This document shows positions 36,613-45,843 of a stretch of DNA of 64,000 nt, piece after piece. Both the position numbers and the translations under genes were made by a program. A model generated the notes under the pieces. That model was not told where the DNA came from and searched no databases. It was given only the letters and a program-made list of their open reading frames with translations. Within the stretch, counting starts at the first letter, position 1. Each line of letters begins with the position of its first letter. This DNA comes from Novosphingobium umbonatum (lineage in GTDB: Bacteria; Pseudomonadota; Alphaproteobacteria; Sphingomonadales; Sphingomonadaceae), in contig NZ_SACO01000008.1 of assembly GCF_004005905.1 (NCBI RefSeq), forward strand, positions 101,544 to 165,543, written 5' to 3'.

Positions 36613-36648
36613 ACGGTGCGACAAAACCGTACAGGGAAGGATCGATTG

Positions 36649-39462
36649 ATGACCTCACACTCCGGCATTTGGCGCCGCAGCGCATCCGTGCTTGCGCTGG
36701 GCACCACCATGCTCTCTGCCGCGGCATCGGCGCAGACCGCCGCCCCCGCCAACAATGCTCCGTCAGACCCTGCCATCATCGTGTCGGGCATCCGCCAGAG
36801 CCTTGCCAATGCGCTGAACACCAAGCGTAATTCCGATCAGGTGATCGACGCCATCTCGGCCGAGGATGTTGGCAAATTCCCCGACAAGAACATTGGCGAA
36901 GCGCTACAGCGCATCACCGGCGTACAGATCAGCCGCGCAGGTGGCGAAGGCTCCTCCGTGTCGATCCGCGGCGTTGACCCCGGCCTGATCCGCGTGGAAG
37001 TGAACGGCCAGTCGCAATTGTCGACCTTTGCCGCCGATGTGGCTGGCGCGGCCACCAACCCTGCGGTGGAATTCCGCGACATTCCCGCCGAATTCATCAG
37101 CCGCCTTGAAGTGGTCAAATCCGCCACCGCCGACATGACCGAAGGCGGGCTTGGCGGCACGGTGCGGATCGTCACCCGCCGCCCGTTTGACAGCAAGGCG
37201 GGCTATCTGGCCGGTTCGGTTCAGGGCGTTTACGGCACGCTGGGCAACCGTCTGGACCCGAAAGTCGCGCTGATCGGCAGCCGCCTGTTTGCCAATGACA
37301 CTTTGGGCATCCAGCTGTCGGCCACCTATGAAAAGCGCAGCCTGTGGTATGATCAGGCCAAGACCACCGGTTGGCGCAATGTGCGCAAGGTGGGCGCAGC
37401 AGCCGCCACTTGCAGCCAGACCGTGCAGACCGGCTGTACCGATCTCAATGGCGATGGCAGCGGTGATTTCTATCCCGATATCCCGCGCTATGCCATGTAT
37501 CGCGAAAGCACCGAGCGTTATGCGCTGAACAATATCATCGAATGGCGCCCGTCGGACAAGTTCAAGCTGAACCTCGACACGACCTATACGCGCGGCCTGC
37601 AAACACTGAACAGCCAGTTGATGCAGATGACCACGTTTGGCGCACAAACCACCGCGCTGACGCTGGACCCCAGCACAGTGATCAATGCCGGCAATGCCGC
37701 CGACTATGTCAAATTCGTCGCCCCCGCCACCACCAACCCCACCAGCACCAGCGGCCTTGGCGTCACCTATCGCAACATTCTGGGCACGATCGACCGCCAG
37801 AGCTTTACCGGCCAGTTGGGCGCGCAATGGCAGGCGACCGACCGCCTGACGCTGAAGGCACGCGGCGGCTATTCATGGGCCCGCGCCTATAATGACGAAA
37901 TCGACACGGTCGCCAACCAATATGGCCTGACCTATATCTCGGTCGATTACCGCAATGCCTCTGGCGCGCCCCAGATCGGCATGTCGGCCGATCCCACCTC
38001 GCCCACCGGCATCAACAATTTCCAGATCCAGCACAAGCCGCGCCTTAACCTGCAGACCGAAAAGAACCTGCAATTCGATGGCGAATACAAGCTGGACGGC
38101 TTTGTAAAGTCGATCAAATTCGGGGTTCAGCGCCGCATTACCAAGCTGAACTCGATCTATCATGACGCAACCGTCACCTATAATGGCTACACCTCCACCG
38201 CAGGCGTAGGCTCGATCACCAACCGTACTTGGGTAACCGGTTCGGCGGTGGATGCGGTGTCCTCCACCGGCACCAATGCGGCGATCCTGTCGCAGATCCA
38301 GAGCATCGTGAGCCATTATGACCTTGGTGATCACAATTTCTTCAACACCGGCAATCTGGGCTTCAACGGCTATTCGCGCTGGATGAACATGGGCATGGCG
38401 GTGGCCAATGCGGCGGGGATTCCCGATGCTACGGGAGCTTCCAGCTGGTCGCCGGGCGCCACCTATGATGTGCGGCAAAAGAATTTGGCGGGCTATGTCT
38501 CGGCCAAGCTGGGCTTTGACCTGTTCGGGCGCAATCTGGATCTGGTGATCGGCGCACGCGGCATCAACTTCAAGACTTTGTCCACCGGTTACAAGATCAA
38601 CACCGTGGCGGGCACCTTTGCCCCCGTGGCCTATACCGGCAACTCCACCTATGTCTTGCCCAGCGCCAACTTGCGTTACGCCCTGGTGGACAACAAGCTG
38701 ATCCTGCGCGCCACGGCCACCAAGGTTGCCGCCGCGCCCGATCTGTCCAAGATCACGCCCTCGCTCTCGCTCAATTCCACCGCGCTGACCGGCTCGCGCG
38801 GCAATCCCGATCTGCGCCCCTATACCGCGCAGCAATATGACCTCGGGCTGGAATGGTATGTCAGCAAGCTGAACTATCTGTCGGCAACCTTGTGGCGCAA
38901 GGATATCAACGGCTTCCCCTATCGCCTGGCCACATCGGAGGATTTCAACGGCCAGACCTATGTGATCACCACGTATAAGAACAGCCCTGCTCCGGTGCAG
39001 ATCAATGGTCTGGAACTGGGCTCGCAATTTGCCTTCAGCTTCCTGCCCGGCCCGCTCAAGCATACCGGTGCCTCGGCCAATTACACCTATGCCAAGGATT
39101 CGGGCTTCTCGACGGTGGGCTATTACTCGGGCGTGGCGCTTGGCTTCCCCGGCCTGTCGCGCCACAGCTTCAACACCTCGGTCTATTACGAGGATGATCG
39201 CCTGTCGGCCCGCGTTTCCTATAACTGGCGCTCGCGCTATAATATCGGGCTGGAGCGCGACAATCTCAACGCCTTTGGCCATGCCTATGGCCAGTGGGAT
39301 GCCTCGGCCAGCGTGAAGATCGGCAGCCATCTGACCGCCTTTGTCGATCTGGTGAACATCACCAATGCCCAGCGCACCGAGGATGAAGAAAGCACCTATC
39401 GCGTGTCGACGGTGGAAACCTTTGGCCGCCGTGTTTACTTTGGCCTGCGCGGCAAACTGTAA
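36649..39462 (+). CDS. TonB-dependent receptor, Sphingomonas/Caulobacter/Xanthomonas type (TBDR2)
   Basis: A 937-residue outer-membrane receptor. The start is set by an AGGGAAGG site just upstream. After the signal peptide, IIVSGIRQSLANALNTKRNSDQVIDAISAEDVGKFPD..IGEALQRITGV is the strongly conserved N-terminal plug pattern of the large receptor family typical of these genera. VKSATADMTEGGLGGTVRI is the end of the plug, and the barrel finishes with FGRRVYFGLRGKL. Such receptors usually take up carbohydrates. It directly precedes the DUF6250/PL26 genes (32-bp gap), suggesting rhamnogalacturonan oligosaccharides as cargo. Confidence 0.92.
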   Translation: MTSHSGIWRRSASVLALGTTMLSAAASAQTAAPANNAPSDPAIIVSGIRQSLANALNTKRNSDQVIDAISAEDVGKFPDKNIGEALQRITGVQISRAGGEGSSVSIRGVDPGLIRVEVNGQSQLSTFAADVAGAATNPAVEFRDIPAEFISRLEVVKSATADMTEGGLGGTVRIVTRRPFDSKAGYLAGSVQGVYGTLGNRLDPKVALIGSRLFANDTLGIQLSATYEKRSLWYDQAKTTGWRNVRKVGAAAATCSQTVQTGCTDLNGDGSGDFYPDIPRYAMYRESTERYALNNIIEWRPSDKFKLNLDTTYTRGLQTLNSQLMQMTTFGAQTTALTLDPSTVINAGNAADYVKFVAPATTNPTSTSGLGVTYRNILGTIDRQSFTGQLGAQWQATDRLTLKARGGYSWARAYNDEIDTVANQYGLTYISVDYRNASGAPQIGMSADPTSPTGINNFQIQHKPRLNLQTEKNLQFDGEYKLDGFVKSIKFGVQRRITKLNSIYHDATVTYNGYTSTAGVGSITNRTWVTGSAVDAVSSTGTNAAILSQIQSIVSHYDLGDHNFFNTGNLGFNGYSRWMNMGMAVANAAGIPDATGASSWSPGATYDVRQKNLAGYVSAKLGFDLFGRNLDLVIGARGINFKTLSTGYKINTVAGTFAPVAYTGNSTYVLPSANLRYALVDNKLILRATATKVAAAPDLSKITPSLSLNSTALTGSRGNPDLRPYTAQQYDLGLEWYVSKLNYLSATLWRKDINGFPYRLATSEDFNGQTYVITTYKNSPAPVQINGLELGSQFAFSFLPGPLKHTGASANYTYAKDSGFSTVGYYSGVALGFPGLSRHSFNTSVYYEDDRLSARVSYNWRSRYNIGLERDNLNAFGHAYGQWDASASVKIGSHLTAFVDLVNITNAQRTEDEESTYRVSTVETFGRRVYFGLRGKL

Positions 39463-39464
39463 AC

Positions 39465-39475
39465 TGGTCTGACCA
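39465..39475. promoter_or_regulatory. Candidate FadR/UxuR-type operator before the DUF6250-PL26 genes
   Basis: TGGTCTGACCA is a perfect 11-bp palindrome with a single central base, placed in the 32-bp gap between TBDR2 and the next gene. Its context AAACTGGTCTGACCAAA nearly repeats the TBDR1 site. Confidence 0.6.
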
Positions 39476-39494
39476 AACAAGAGGGAGGCAGCGC

Positions 39495-40157
39495 ATGGCA
39501 GGATGCATTTCACGGCTCCTGTCGGGCGCTGCCTTTCTGCTGTCGGCCCCTGCCGCTCTGGCGCGGGATTTCAACCCCGCCGACTGGAGCGCAGAGGCCG
39601 AGGCGACCTCCCGATTGCGCATCCAAGGCCACCGGATCAAGATCGACACCCCCAAGGGCTTTACCCTCTGGTATCGTCCAAAGCTTGCCTCCCCCATCCG
39701 CATCCGGTTTGAGGCGCGAATGGTGGCCAAGGGCGGCCCCAATGACAGCGTGAGCGACCTCAACGCTTTCTGGATGGCTAGCGATGCCAATGGCGGCAAC
39801 CCCATTGGCCAGCGCGATGGCAAGTTCGAGGCTTATGACACGCTCCAAACCTATTACGTGGGCATAGGCGGCAACCGCAACAGCACCACCCGCCTGCGCC
39901 GCTATATTGCCAAACCGGGCGAGCGCCCCCTGCTGCCGCAGCATGACCGCAAGGATGCGCTGCTGATCCCCAACCGCTGGACGCAGATCACGCTGACCGC
40001 CGATGGCCAGACCATCACGGTGGATCGCGATGGCAACCGCCTGTTCACGCTGGACGACCCAGCCCCCTACACCGCCGGATGGTTTGGCCTGCGCACCACA
40101 TGGAGCCACCTGCTGATCCGCCGCCTGACCATCACCCCGATAAAGGCCCAGCCATGA
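39495..40157 (+). CDS. Secreted DUF6250-like, concanavalin-type domain protein
   Basis: A 220-residue protein with a signal peptide (LLSAPAALARD) and a strong ribosome site (GAGGGAGG). The mature part is all-beta: IRIRFEARMVAKGGPNDSVSDLNAFWMASDANG, DTLQTYYVGIGGNRNSTTRLRRY, WTQITLTADGQTITVDRDG and AGWFGLRTTWSHLLIRRLTI. This pattern resembles the DUF6250/DUF1961 group of LamG/concanavalin-like sheets. It overlaps the PL26 gene by 4 nt (ATGA), so the two products are made together. A carbohydrate-binding or lyase/hydrolase role on rhamnogalacturonan is plausible; no biochemical function can be claimed from sequence alone. Confidence 0.65.
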   Translation: MAGCISRLLSGAAFLLSAPAALARDFNPADWSAEAEATSRLRIQGHRIKIDTPKGFTLWYRPKLASPIRIRFEARMVAKGGPNDSVSDLNAFWMASDANGGNPIGQRDGKFEAYDTLQTYYVGIGGNRNSTTRLRRYIAKPGERPLLPQHDRKDALLIPNRWTQITLTADGQTITVDRDGNRLFTLDDPAPYTAGWFGLRTTWSHLLIRRLTITPIKAQP

Positions 40158-42838
40158 CCGCCACCCGCCGCGATGCTCTCAAATTCGCCAGCCTGATCCC
40201 TGCCGCCAGCCTGTTACCCGATGTGGCGCAGGCCGCGCCCGTGGCAAAGCCTGCGAAAGCCCGCTGGCTGGAAAATCGCCCCGCCCTCGATCTGGGTCAT
40301 AGTTTCGGCATGGCATGGCCGCGCGGCACCCTCTCGCGCAAGGCCAGCTTCGCCGTGGCATCGGGTGGCAAGCCCATCCCCGCCCAAAGCTGGCCCTTGG
40401 CCTTTTGGCCCGATGGCTCGGTAAAATGGACCGCCCATGCCCTGCCTGCCAGTTCGGGTCAGGCGGTGCCGGATGACATCACCATCCCCCCCAACCAGCA
40501 AGGCCCCGCCCCCGACGATCCGATCCGCATCGAACAGAGCGCGGACAGCCTGCGCCTCACCTGTGGCGGGGTGACATGGGATTTCGCCAAATCGGGCAAC
40601 ATACTCATCCGCTCGGCCAGCATTGGCGGGCGGAGCGTGATGGGGCCGGTAACGCTGGTGGGCCAGATGGCGGCCGATCAGAGTTTTACCGGAACCATCA
40701 CGCAAGTCACGCTGGAGCAAAGCGGGCCAATCCGCGCCGTAGTCAAAGTGGAAGGCCTCCACCGCCAAGGCCAAGGCGCCAGCCTGCCCTTTACCCTGCG
40801 CTTCTATGCCTATGCGGGCGGACAACATCTGCGCGTCGTGCATAGCTTCATCTATGACGGCAACCCTTCGCAGGACACGTTGGCCGCTATTGGCCTGCGC
40901 GTTGGCGTGCCGATGCGCGATGCCCCGCATGACCGCCATATCCGTCTAGTCGGCGATGGTCCGCTGTTTGCCGAAGCCGTGCGCCCGCTGACCGGCCTGC
41001 GCCGCGATCCGGGCGTGGCTTTCCGGCAGGCGCAGGTCGAAGGCCGCGCCACGCCACCCTTGGCGCAAATGGCCGCTGTGGTGCGCGACAAGCTGGACTA
41101 TATCCCCACATGGAGCGATTTCTGGCTGGAGCAGCCCAATGCCGATGGCTATCGCATCGAAAAGCGCACCACCGAAGGCCATGCATGGGTCGGCTCTACC
41201 GCTGGCCATCGCGCATCGGGTCTGGGCTATGTCGGCGGGCCTAGCGGCGGCGCGGCCTTGGCGCAGCGCTGGTTCTGGCAAACCTATCCCAGCGCCATGG
41301 CCATCGAGCACGCTGCTAGCGACCAAGCCAGTCTGACCGCATGGCTATGGAGCCCCCGCGCCGAACCGATGGACCTGCGTCCTTGGCGCGGGGTCAATGG
41401 CATGGAGGGTTATGACGCGCAAAATGCGGGTCTGGACATCACTTACGAGGATTACGAACCGGGCTGGGACAGCGCCACCGGCATTGCCAAAACCCACGAG
41501 CTGACGCTCTGGGCCTGCGCCGCCACGCCCGATGCCGCCACGCTGCAAGCCATGGCCGATGCCAATGCCGCCTCCCCCCGCCTGATGGCCGCGCCCGAAG
41601 ATTTGTACAAGGCAGGCGTGTTCGGAGACTGGTCCCTGCCCGACCGTTCAAGCCCCAACCGCACGATTGTCGAGGACCAATTGGAGCGCCTCGTCAATTT
41701 CTATGCCGGCGAAGTGGACCGGCGCAGCTGGTATGGTTTCTGGAACCATGGTGACATCATGCACACCTATGATGCCGACCGGCACCAATGGCGCTATGAC
41801 ATCGGCGGCTTTGCATGGGACAATAGCGAACTCTCGCCCGATCTGTGGCTGTGGTATCAGGCCCTGCGCACTGGCGCAGCCCAACCTTTCCGTCTGGCCG
41901 AGGCGATGACGCGCCATACCAGCGAGGTGGACACCTATCACCTTGGCCGGTTCAAGGGGCTTGGCACGCGCCACGGGGTGCAGCATTGGGGCGACAGTTC
42001 CAAACAGCCCCGCGTGTCCAACGCCATCTATCGCCGCATCTATTTCTACCTCACCGCCGATGATCGCGTGGGCGATCTGATTGCCGATATGGTCGATAGC
42101 GACCGCACGCTGGACCATGTGGAGATTGGCCGCAAAGTGCCCAATGCCAAGCCCTATACCGGCCCGAAAGGCACGTTTGAAATGGGCTTTGGCCCCAGCT
42201 GGACGGCGGTGGCAGGGGCGTGGCTGACCCAGTGGGAGCGCACAGGACAGCGCCAGTGGCGCGACAGGCTGGTAGCGGGCATGACCAGCATTGGCGCGAT
42301 GAAACATGGCTGGCTGACCGGCGGCGCGCCTTATGATCCATCCACCCACCGCTTTCTGGGCAAGGGCGAAGAGATAGCGATCAGCCATCTCTCCTCCGTG
42401 TTTGGCGCCACAGAGATCAATGCCGAATTGATAGATCTGATCGATCTGCCCGCATACCGGCAGGCATGGGTAGAATTCTGCCAATGGTATAATGCGCCAA
42501 AGCCCGACTATCTGGCCAAATTCGGCCCGCCCTTTGGTGCGCGCAACCTGCGCGAGGCCTATGCCCGCATGACCGCCTATGCCGCCCGCGCCCGCAAGGA
42601 CGAGGCTTTAATGGCCCGCGCGGTGGAGGAATTCTTCTCCGGCGATGAAGGGCTTGGCACATGGGACCACGACCCGCGCGTCAAGCTGGGTAATCAGGTG
42701 GAATGGCCGCGCCTGTCCACCAATGCCGCCGCGCAATGGGGGCTGGCCGCGATCCAGATGCTGGCCTTGGCGGGGCCGCAGATCGACACGGCGCGCATCC
42801 CCGCCCATCGCAACAGCCCGCAGGAACCCCGGCGCTAA
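40154..42838 (+). CDS. Exo-rhamnogalacturonan lyase-like protein (PL26, PcRGLX/YetA type)
   Basis: An 894-residue protein beginning MTATRRDALKFASLIPAASL, a twin-arginine-like signal. Residues ~40-130 form the N-terminal RIFT-barrel region with its hallmark SFGMAWPRGTLSRKASF and WPLAFWPDGSVKWTAHAL. A central beta-sandwich (~130-400) contains WLWSPRAEPMDLRPW, and an alpha/alpha toroid (~480-880) contains YGFWNHGDIMHTYDADRHQWRYDIGGFAWDNSE and GDSSKQPRVSNAIYRRIY. This three-domain order matches PcRGLX/YetA proteins of family PL26, which remove unsaturated disaccharides from rhamnogalacturonan I ends. Catalytic residues were not assigned. Coupled to the preceding small secreted protein. Confidence 0.8.
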   Translation: MTATRRDALKFASLIPAASLLPDVAQAAPVAKPAKARWLENRPALDLGHSFGMAWPRGTLSRKASFAVASGGKPIPAQSWPLAFWPDGSVKWTAHALPASSGQAVPDDITIPPNQQGPAPDDPIRIEQSADSLRLTCGGVTWDFAKSGNILIRSASIGGRSVMGPVTLVGQMAADQSFTGTITQVTLEQSGPIRAVVKVEGLHRQGQGASLPFTLRFYAYAGGQHLRVVHSFIYDGNPSQDTLAAIGLRVGVPMRDAPHDRHIRLVGDGPLFAEAVRPLTGLRRDPGVAFRQAQVEGRATPPLAQMAAVVRDKLDYIPTWSDFWLEQPNADGYRIEKRTTEGHAWVGSTAGHRASGLGYVGGPSGGAALAQRWFWQTYPSAMAIEHAASDQASLTAWLWSPRAEPMDLRPWRGVNGMEGYDAQNAGLDITYEDYEPGWDSATGIAKTHELTLWACAATPDAATLQAMADANAASPRLMAAPEDLYKAGVFGDWSLPDRSSPNRTIVEDQLERLVNFYAGEVDRRSWYGFWNHGDIMHTYDADRHQWRYDIGGFAWDNSELSPDLWLWYQALRTGAAQPFRLAEAMTRHTSEVDTYHLGRFKGLGTRHGVQHWGDSSKQPRVSNAIYRRIYFYLTADDRVGDLIADMVDSDRTLDHVEIGRKVPNAKPYTGPKGTFEMGFGPSWTAVAGAWLTQWERTGQRQWRDRLVAGMTSIGAMKHGWLTGGAPYDPSTHRFLGKGEEIAISHLSSVFGATEINAELIDLIDLPAYRQAWVEFCQWYNAPKPDYLAKFGPPFGARNLREAYARMTAYAARARKDEALMARAVEEFFSGDEGLGTWDHDPRVKLGNQVEWPRLSTNAAAQWGLAAIQMLALAGPQIDTARIPAHRNSPQEPRR

Positions 42839-42844
42839 ACCTCT

Positions 42845-42878
42845 GCCCCCTCCCGCCGGATCATCCAGCGGGAGGGGC
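42845..42878. terminator. Hairpin between convergent PL26 and PL22 genes
   Basis: CCCCTCCCGC (42847-42856) pairs with GCGGGAGGGG (42868-42877), a 10-bp GC-rich stem in the 45-bp gap between two converging genes. T-runs are short, so it is a probable rather than certain terminator. Confidence 0.65.
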
Positions 42879-42883
42879 AAGCA

Positions 42884-44209
42884 TCACTTGGCCACCTTGG
42901 CCACTTCCACCGCATAGGTGTGGGTGGTGCCTTCGAAATTGGCGCGGAAAATGATCCATTTGCCATCGGGGGTGAAGGTCATGTTCGGCTCGGTCTTGTA
43001 ATTGTTGCCGCGCATGTTCACCAGCTTCTCCTGGTCGAAGTAACCCGGCACGATCAGCTTTTCCGCGTCCGCCGTGGGGATTTCGGCATCATCGCCAATC
43101 GCGCGCGGGGTGAACAGATAAAGCCATTTGCCATCGGGCGCATGGGCCACCATCTCGCTATCGCCGCCATCGCCGGTAAACAGTTTGAAATCGGGCGACT
43201 GGTTGTAATGCACCGACCATTGGTTGCGCTCGACATGATACCATGTGCGCTTGCCGGTCCGCACATTATAGCCCGCCAGCCAGAACACCTGACCGCGCGG
43301 GGTTTGCAGATCATACCAGATCGTCTCGCCATCGGGGCTGAAGAATTCATGGCCCGCGATCTCGTTGTTCATCGTGCGAGCATGGACCAATTGCTTGCCC
43401 GTGCCATCGATGCGGATGGTCCAGATGCGGTCCACCTCGTGCCATGGCCCTTCATGGCAATACATGATCAGGGCCGGATCGGTGGGGGAAAATTGCACAT
43501 GGTTGAGCCAGTCCTTGCTGGCCACGATGACCTTGCGCTCGCCGGTCACCAGATTGTGGGTGAACACTTCCATCGGAAAGCCCGCCTGCAACCTGCGGTG
43601 CAAGGCGCGGGTCTTGGCATCGGCATAGGTATAGGGCGTGCCGTCGGGCTTGTTCTCGGCATAATTGTTGCCGCCCACCACCGAGGTATTGCCCTGATCG
43701 GGGCGGATCAGCGTGCCATCGGGGTTCACCTTGGCGGGCGGCAAAGTAAATTGGCCCAAGAGCAGCGTTTCATCGGCATTGATCGAGCCGATCGAGCCAC
43801 CCGCCACATCGGCCACTTTCTTCACCTTGCCGGTGTCGACATCCACCGCATAGACCTGAAACGGCCCGCCCGCATCATCGCGCGCGCGACTGGCGTAATA
43901 GGCGTTGCGGCTCTTGTGTCCGGTGAACAGCAGGTTGAGATGGGGGCCGGGCACCAGCAGCTTGACCGACCAGTCGGCCATGGAGACAACACTGATCCCG
44001 TCGGGCGTCTTGATCACCATCTTGTCGCCCTTGGGGGTAAAGGCGCTTTGCGTGAAATAAAGGTTGGAGGTGCCGCCCTGCGTGCTGATTCGGACGATGC
44101 GATGGCCGGTGTCGGCATCTACCCATTCCCTGGCGGGAGCGGCCATGGCGGCGGGTGCCAAGAGCATGGCTCCGGCGGCCAAAAGGCTGGAAATGCGGCG
44201 CAAGCCCAT
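42884..44209 (-). CDS. ogl: Oligogalacturonate lyase (PL22), apparently exported
   Basis: A 441-residue seven-bladed beta-propeller enzyme that splits unsaturated digalacturonate and other short oligogalacturonates to monomers. Diagnostic blocks are ETLLLGQFTLPPAK, HNLVTGERKVIVASKDWLNHVQFSPTDP (His237), IMYCHEGPWHEVDRIWTIRIDG (His252, His257), NNEIAGHEFFSPDGETIWYD (His287) and RNQWSVHYNQSPD (Gln330, His334). The His/Gln set is where the family places its Mn and catalytic residues. It has an N-terminal signal peptide (AAGAMLLAPAAMAAPA), unlike the classical cytosolic Ogl of enterobacteria. It faces the GPH symporter gene across a shared promoter region. Confidence 0.88.
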   Translation of the reverse strand: MGLRRISSLLAAGAMLLAPAAMAAPAREWVDADTGHRIVRISTQGGTSNLYFTQSAFTPKGDKMVIKTPDGISVVSMADWSVKLLVPGPHLNLLFTGHKSRNAYYASRARDDAGGPFQVYAVDVDTGKVKKVADVAGGSIGSINADETLLLGQFTLPPAKVNPDGTLIRPDQGNTSVVGGNNYAENKPDGTPYTYADAKTRALHRRLQAGFPMEVFTHNLVTGERKVIVASKDWLNHVQFSPTDPALIMYCHEGPWHEVDRIWTIRIDGTGKQLVHARTMNNEIAGHEFFSPDGETIWYDLQTPRGQVFWLAGYNVRTGKRTWYHVERNQWSVHYNQSPDFKLFTGDGGDSEMVAHAPDGKWLYLFTPRAIGDDAEIPTADAEKLIVPGYFDQEKLVNMRGNNYKTEPNMTFTPDGKWIIFRANFEGTTHTYAVEVAKVAK

Positions 44210-44286
44210 CTGATATTCTCCCGATATATGCCTTGCGGCGCATCATTGCCGCTTGTTGGTTTCGTTTTACATAGTATACACCATGA

Positions 44287-44297
44287 TCACAATGTGA
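44287..44297. promoter_or_regulatory. Candidate IclR-type operator between PL22 and the symporter
   Basis: TCACAATGTGA is a perfect palindrome around a central A, in the 140-bp divergent region. It lies about 53 bases before the symporter start and 78 before the PL22 start. It is the reverse form of the TCACATTGTG site in front of the IclR gene at 58681. Confidence 0.6.
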
Positions 44298-44349
44298 ATT
44301 TTTAGGCGAGCCAGACCAGCAGGTGAACAGGCTCGGGGAAGAGGATGAT

Positions 44350-45843
44350 ATGGCCAATCCGGCAGGCACCAGCCCAAGACCGGTCCGCGCGATCAATTTC
44401 ATCGCCTATGGCGCCAATGACGTGCTGGGCGCAGGCTCGATGGCGGTCATCTCGGCATGGGTGCTGATTTTCTACACCAAGTTCTGCGGCCTTTCCGCAG
44501 GGCAGGCCGCGCTGATCTTTGCCGTGGCGCGCATTCTGGATGCTTTTGCCTCGCCCACCATCGGGCATATCTCTGACCATTTCGACCGTTTCGCGCTGGG
44601 GCGTCGTTTCGGACGGCGGCGCTTCTTTGTGCTGGCGGCGATCCCGCTGCTGCCCAGCTTTGCTCTGATGTGGCTGCCGGGGCAGACCTTCTGGTATTAC
44701 CTCGTTTCCTATGTGCTGTTCGAACTGACCTATGCGCTCGAAGTGATCCCCTATGAAACGCTGGCCGCCGAAATGGCCAGCGACTTTGCCACCAAGGCGA
44801 AATTCGCCGGCGTGCGCATCCTTTTCGCGCAGGGCTCGGCCATTCTGGCGGGCTTTTTGCCGCTATGGCTGATCAACTGGCTGGGGCGTGACAGTCCCAA
44901 CACCTTCTTCGTTATGGGCGCCATTTTCGCAGGGCTATTCATGGCCACGGCGGGTTTCCTCTATGCTTTCAGCTGGGAACGCCAGCGCGATGCCCAGCCC
45001 GCGCCCACCGGCGTGTCGCCCATCAAGCGCCTGTGGCGCAACCTGTCCTCCACCTTGCGTATCCGCGCCTTTCGCCTGCATCTGGGCATGTATCTGGGCG
45101 GCTATATCAGTCAGGATATTTTCAACGCGGCTTTCACCTTCTTTGTGATCTTTGCGCTGGCCGGTTCCACCCAAGTTGCCTCCGGCCTGCTGGGCACGAT
45201 GTATATTGTGCAATTGGGCGCGGTGATGCTGGCCATCCGCATGGCCCTGCGTGCCAGCCCTGCACAGGCCTATCGCATGGCGGCGGTGTGTTTCGCACTG
45301 GGCGTGGTGGCGCTGATCGGCCTGTGGTGGGCGGGGCTGCCCGCCACATCAGGCTGGATCTGGATCGGCATGGGTCTGGTGGGCATGGGCCGCGGGGCGC
45401 TCAATTACATCCCCTGGGCCACCTATAATTACATGGCCGATGTGGACGAGATTGTTACCGGCCGCCGCCGCGAAGGCTCTTTTGCCGGCGTAATGACCTT
45501 TATCCGCAAGGCAACCCAGGCCGCCGCCGTGGCGCTGGTGGGTCTGTTGATGGATTGGGGCGGCTTTGCCCCCAAAGCCGCTACGCAAAGCGACGGGGCG
45601 ATCCTGACGCTGGTGCTGGTGATGGGTATCGGCACTTGGGCGATGCTCAGCTTTGGCATTGCGGTATCCACCCGTTTCCGCCTGAACCGCGCCACGCATG
45701 ATGTGTTGATGGCCGAAATCGAACATTTGCGCAGCGGTGAGACAGAACCCACCAGCCCGCAAGCCAAGGCAGTGGTCGAGGATCTGGCAGGCTGGGATTA
45801 TGACCAGCTCTGGGGCCGCAACCCTGTGGGAGAAAAGGCATGA
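44350..45843 (+). CDS. GPH-family sugar:cation symporter
   Basis: A 497-residue, ~12-helix carrier of the glycoside-pentoside-hexuronide family. The start MANPAGTSPRPV follows GGGGAAGAGG; an upstream in-frame ATG has no such site. Family signs are INFIAYGANDVLGAGSMAVISAWVLIFYTKFCGLSAGQAALIFAVARILDAFASPTIGHISD (cation-binding Asp positions) and the loop RRFGRRRFFVLAAIPLLPSFALMW. GPH carriers bring in uronides or oligosaccharides with Na+ or H+. Its neighbours (PL22, CE12) indicate oligogalacturonate or rhamnogalacturonan fragments. Its stop overlaps the CE12 start (ATGA). Confidence 0.87.
   Translation: MANPAGTSPRPVRAINFIAYGANDVLGAGSMAVISAWVLIFYTKFCGLSAGQAALIFAVARILDAFASPTIGHISDHFDRFALGRRFGRRRFFVLAAIPLLPSFALMWLPGQTFWYYLVSYVLFELTYALEVIPYETLAAEMASDFATKAKFAGVRILFAQGSAILAGFLPLWLINWLGRDSPNTFFVMGAIFAGLFMATAGFLYAFSWERQRDAQPAPTGVSPIKRLWRNLSSTLRIRAFRLHLGMYLGGYISQDIFNAAFTFFVIFALAGSTQVASGLLGTMYIVQLGAVMLAIRMALRASPAQAYRMAAVCFALGVVALIGLWWAGLPATSGWIWIGMGLVGMGRGALNYIPWATYNYMADVDEIVTGRRREGSFAGVMTFIRKATQAAAVALVGLLMDWGGFAPKAATQSDGAILTLVLVMGIGTWAMLSFGIAVSTRFRLNRATHDVLMAEIEHLRSGETEPTSPQAKAVVEDLAGWDYDQLWGRNPVGEKA

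Larger units (their letters stand above)
36104..36648. other. Divergent control region between TBDR1 and TBDR2
   Basis: This ~545-bp region holds two receptor promoters and no supported gene. On the TBDR1 side lies a FadR-type site (36165-36175) overlapping a minus-strand TATAAG box at 36156-36161. In the middle, TGGCCTTACCT (36413-36423) is a 10/11 match to the same core, and TCTGGCCAGA (36481-36490) is a perfect 10-bp palindrome. On the TBDR2 side is GTTCACATTATGAAC (36600-36614), followed by an AGGGAAGG ribosome site. A small peptide frame was not convincing. Confidence 0.6.
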
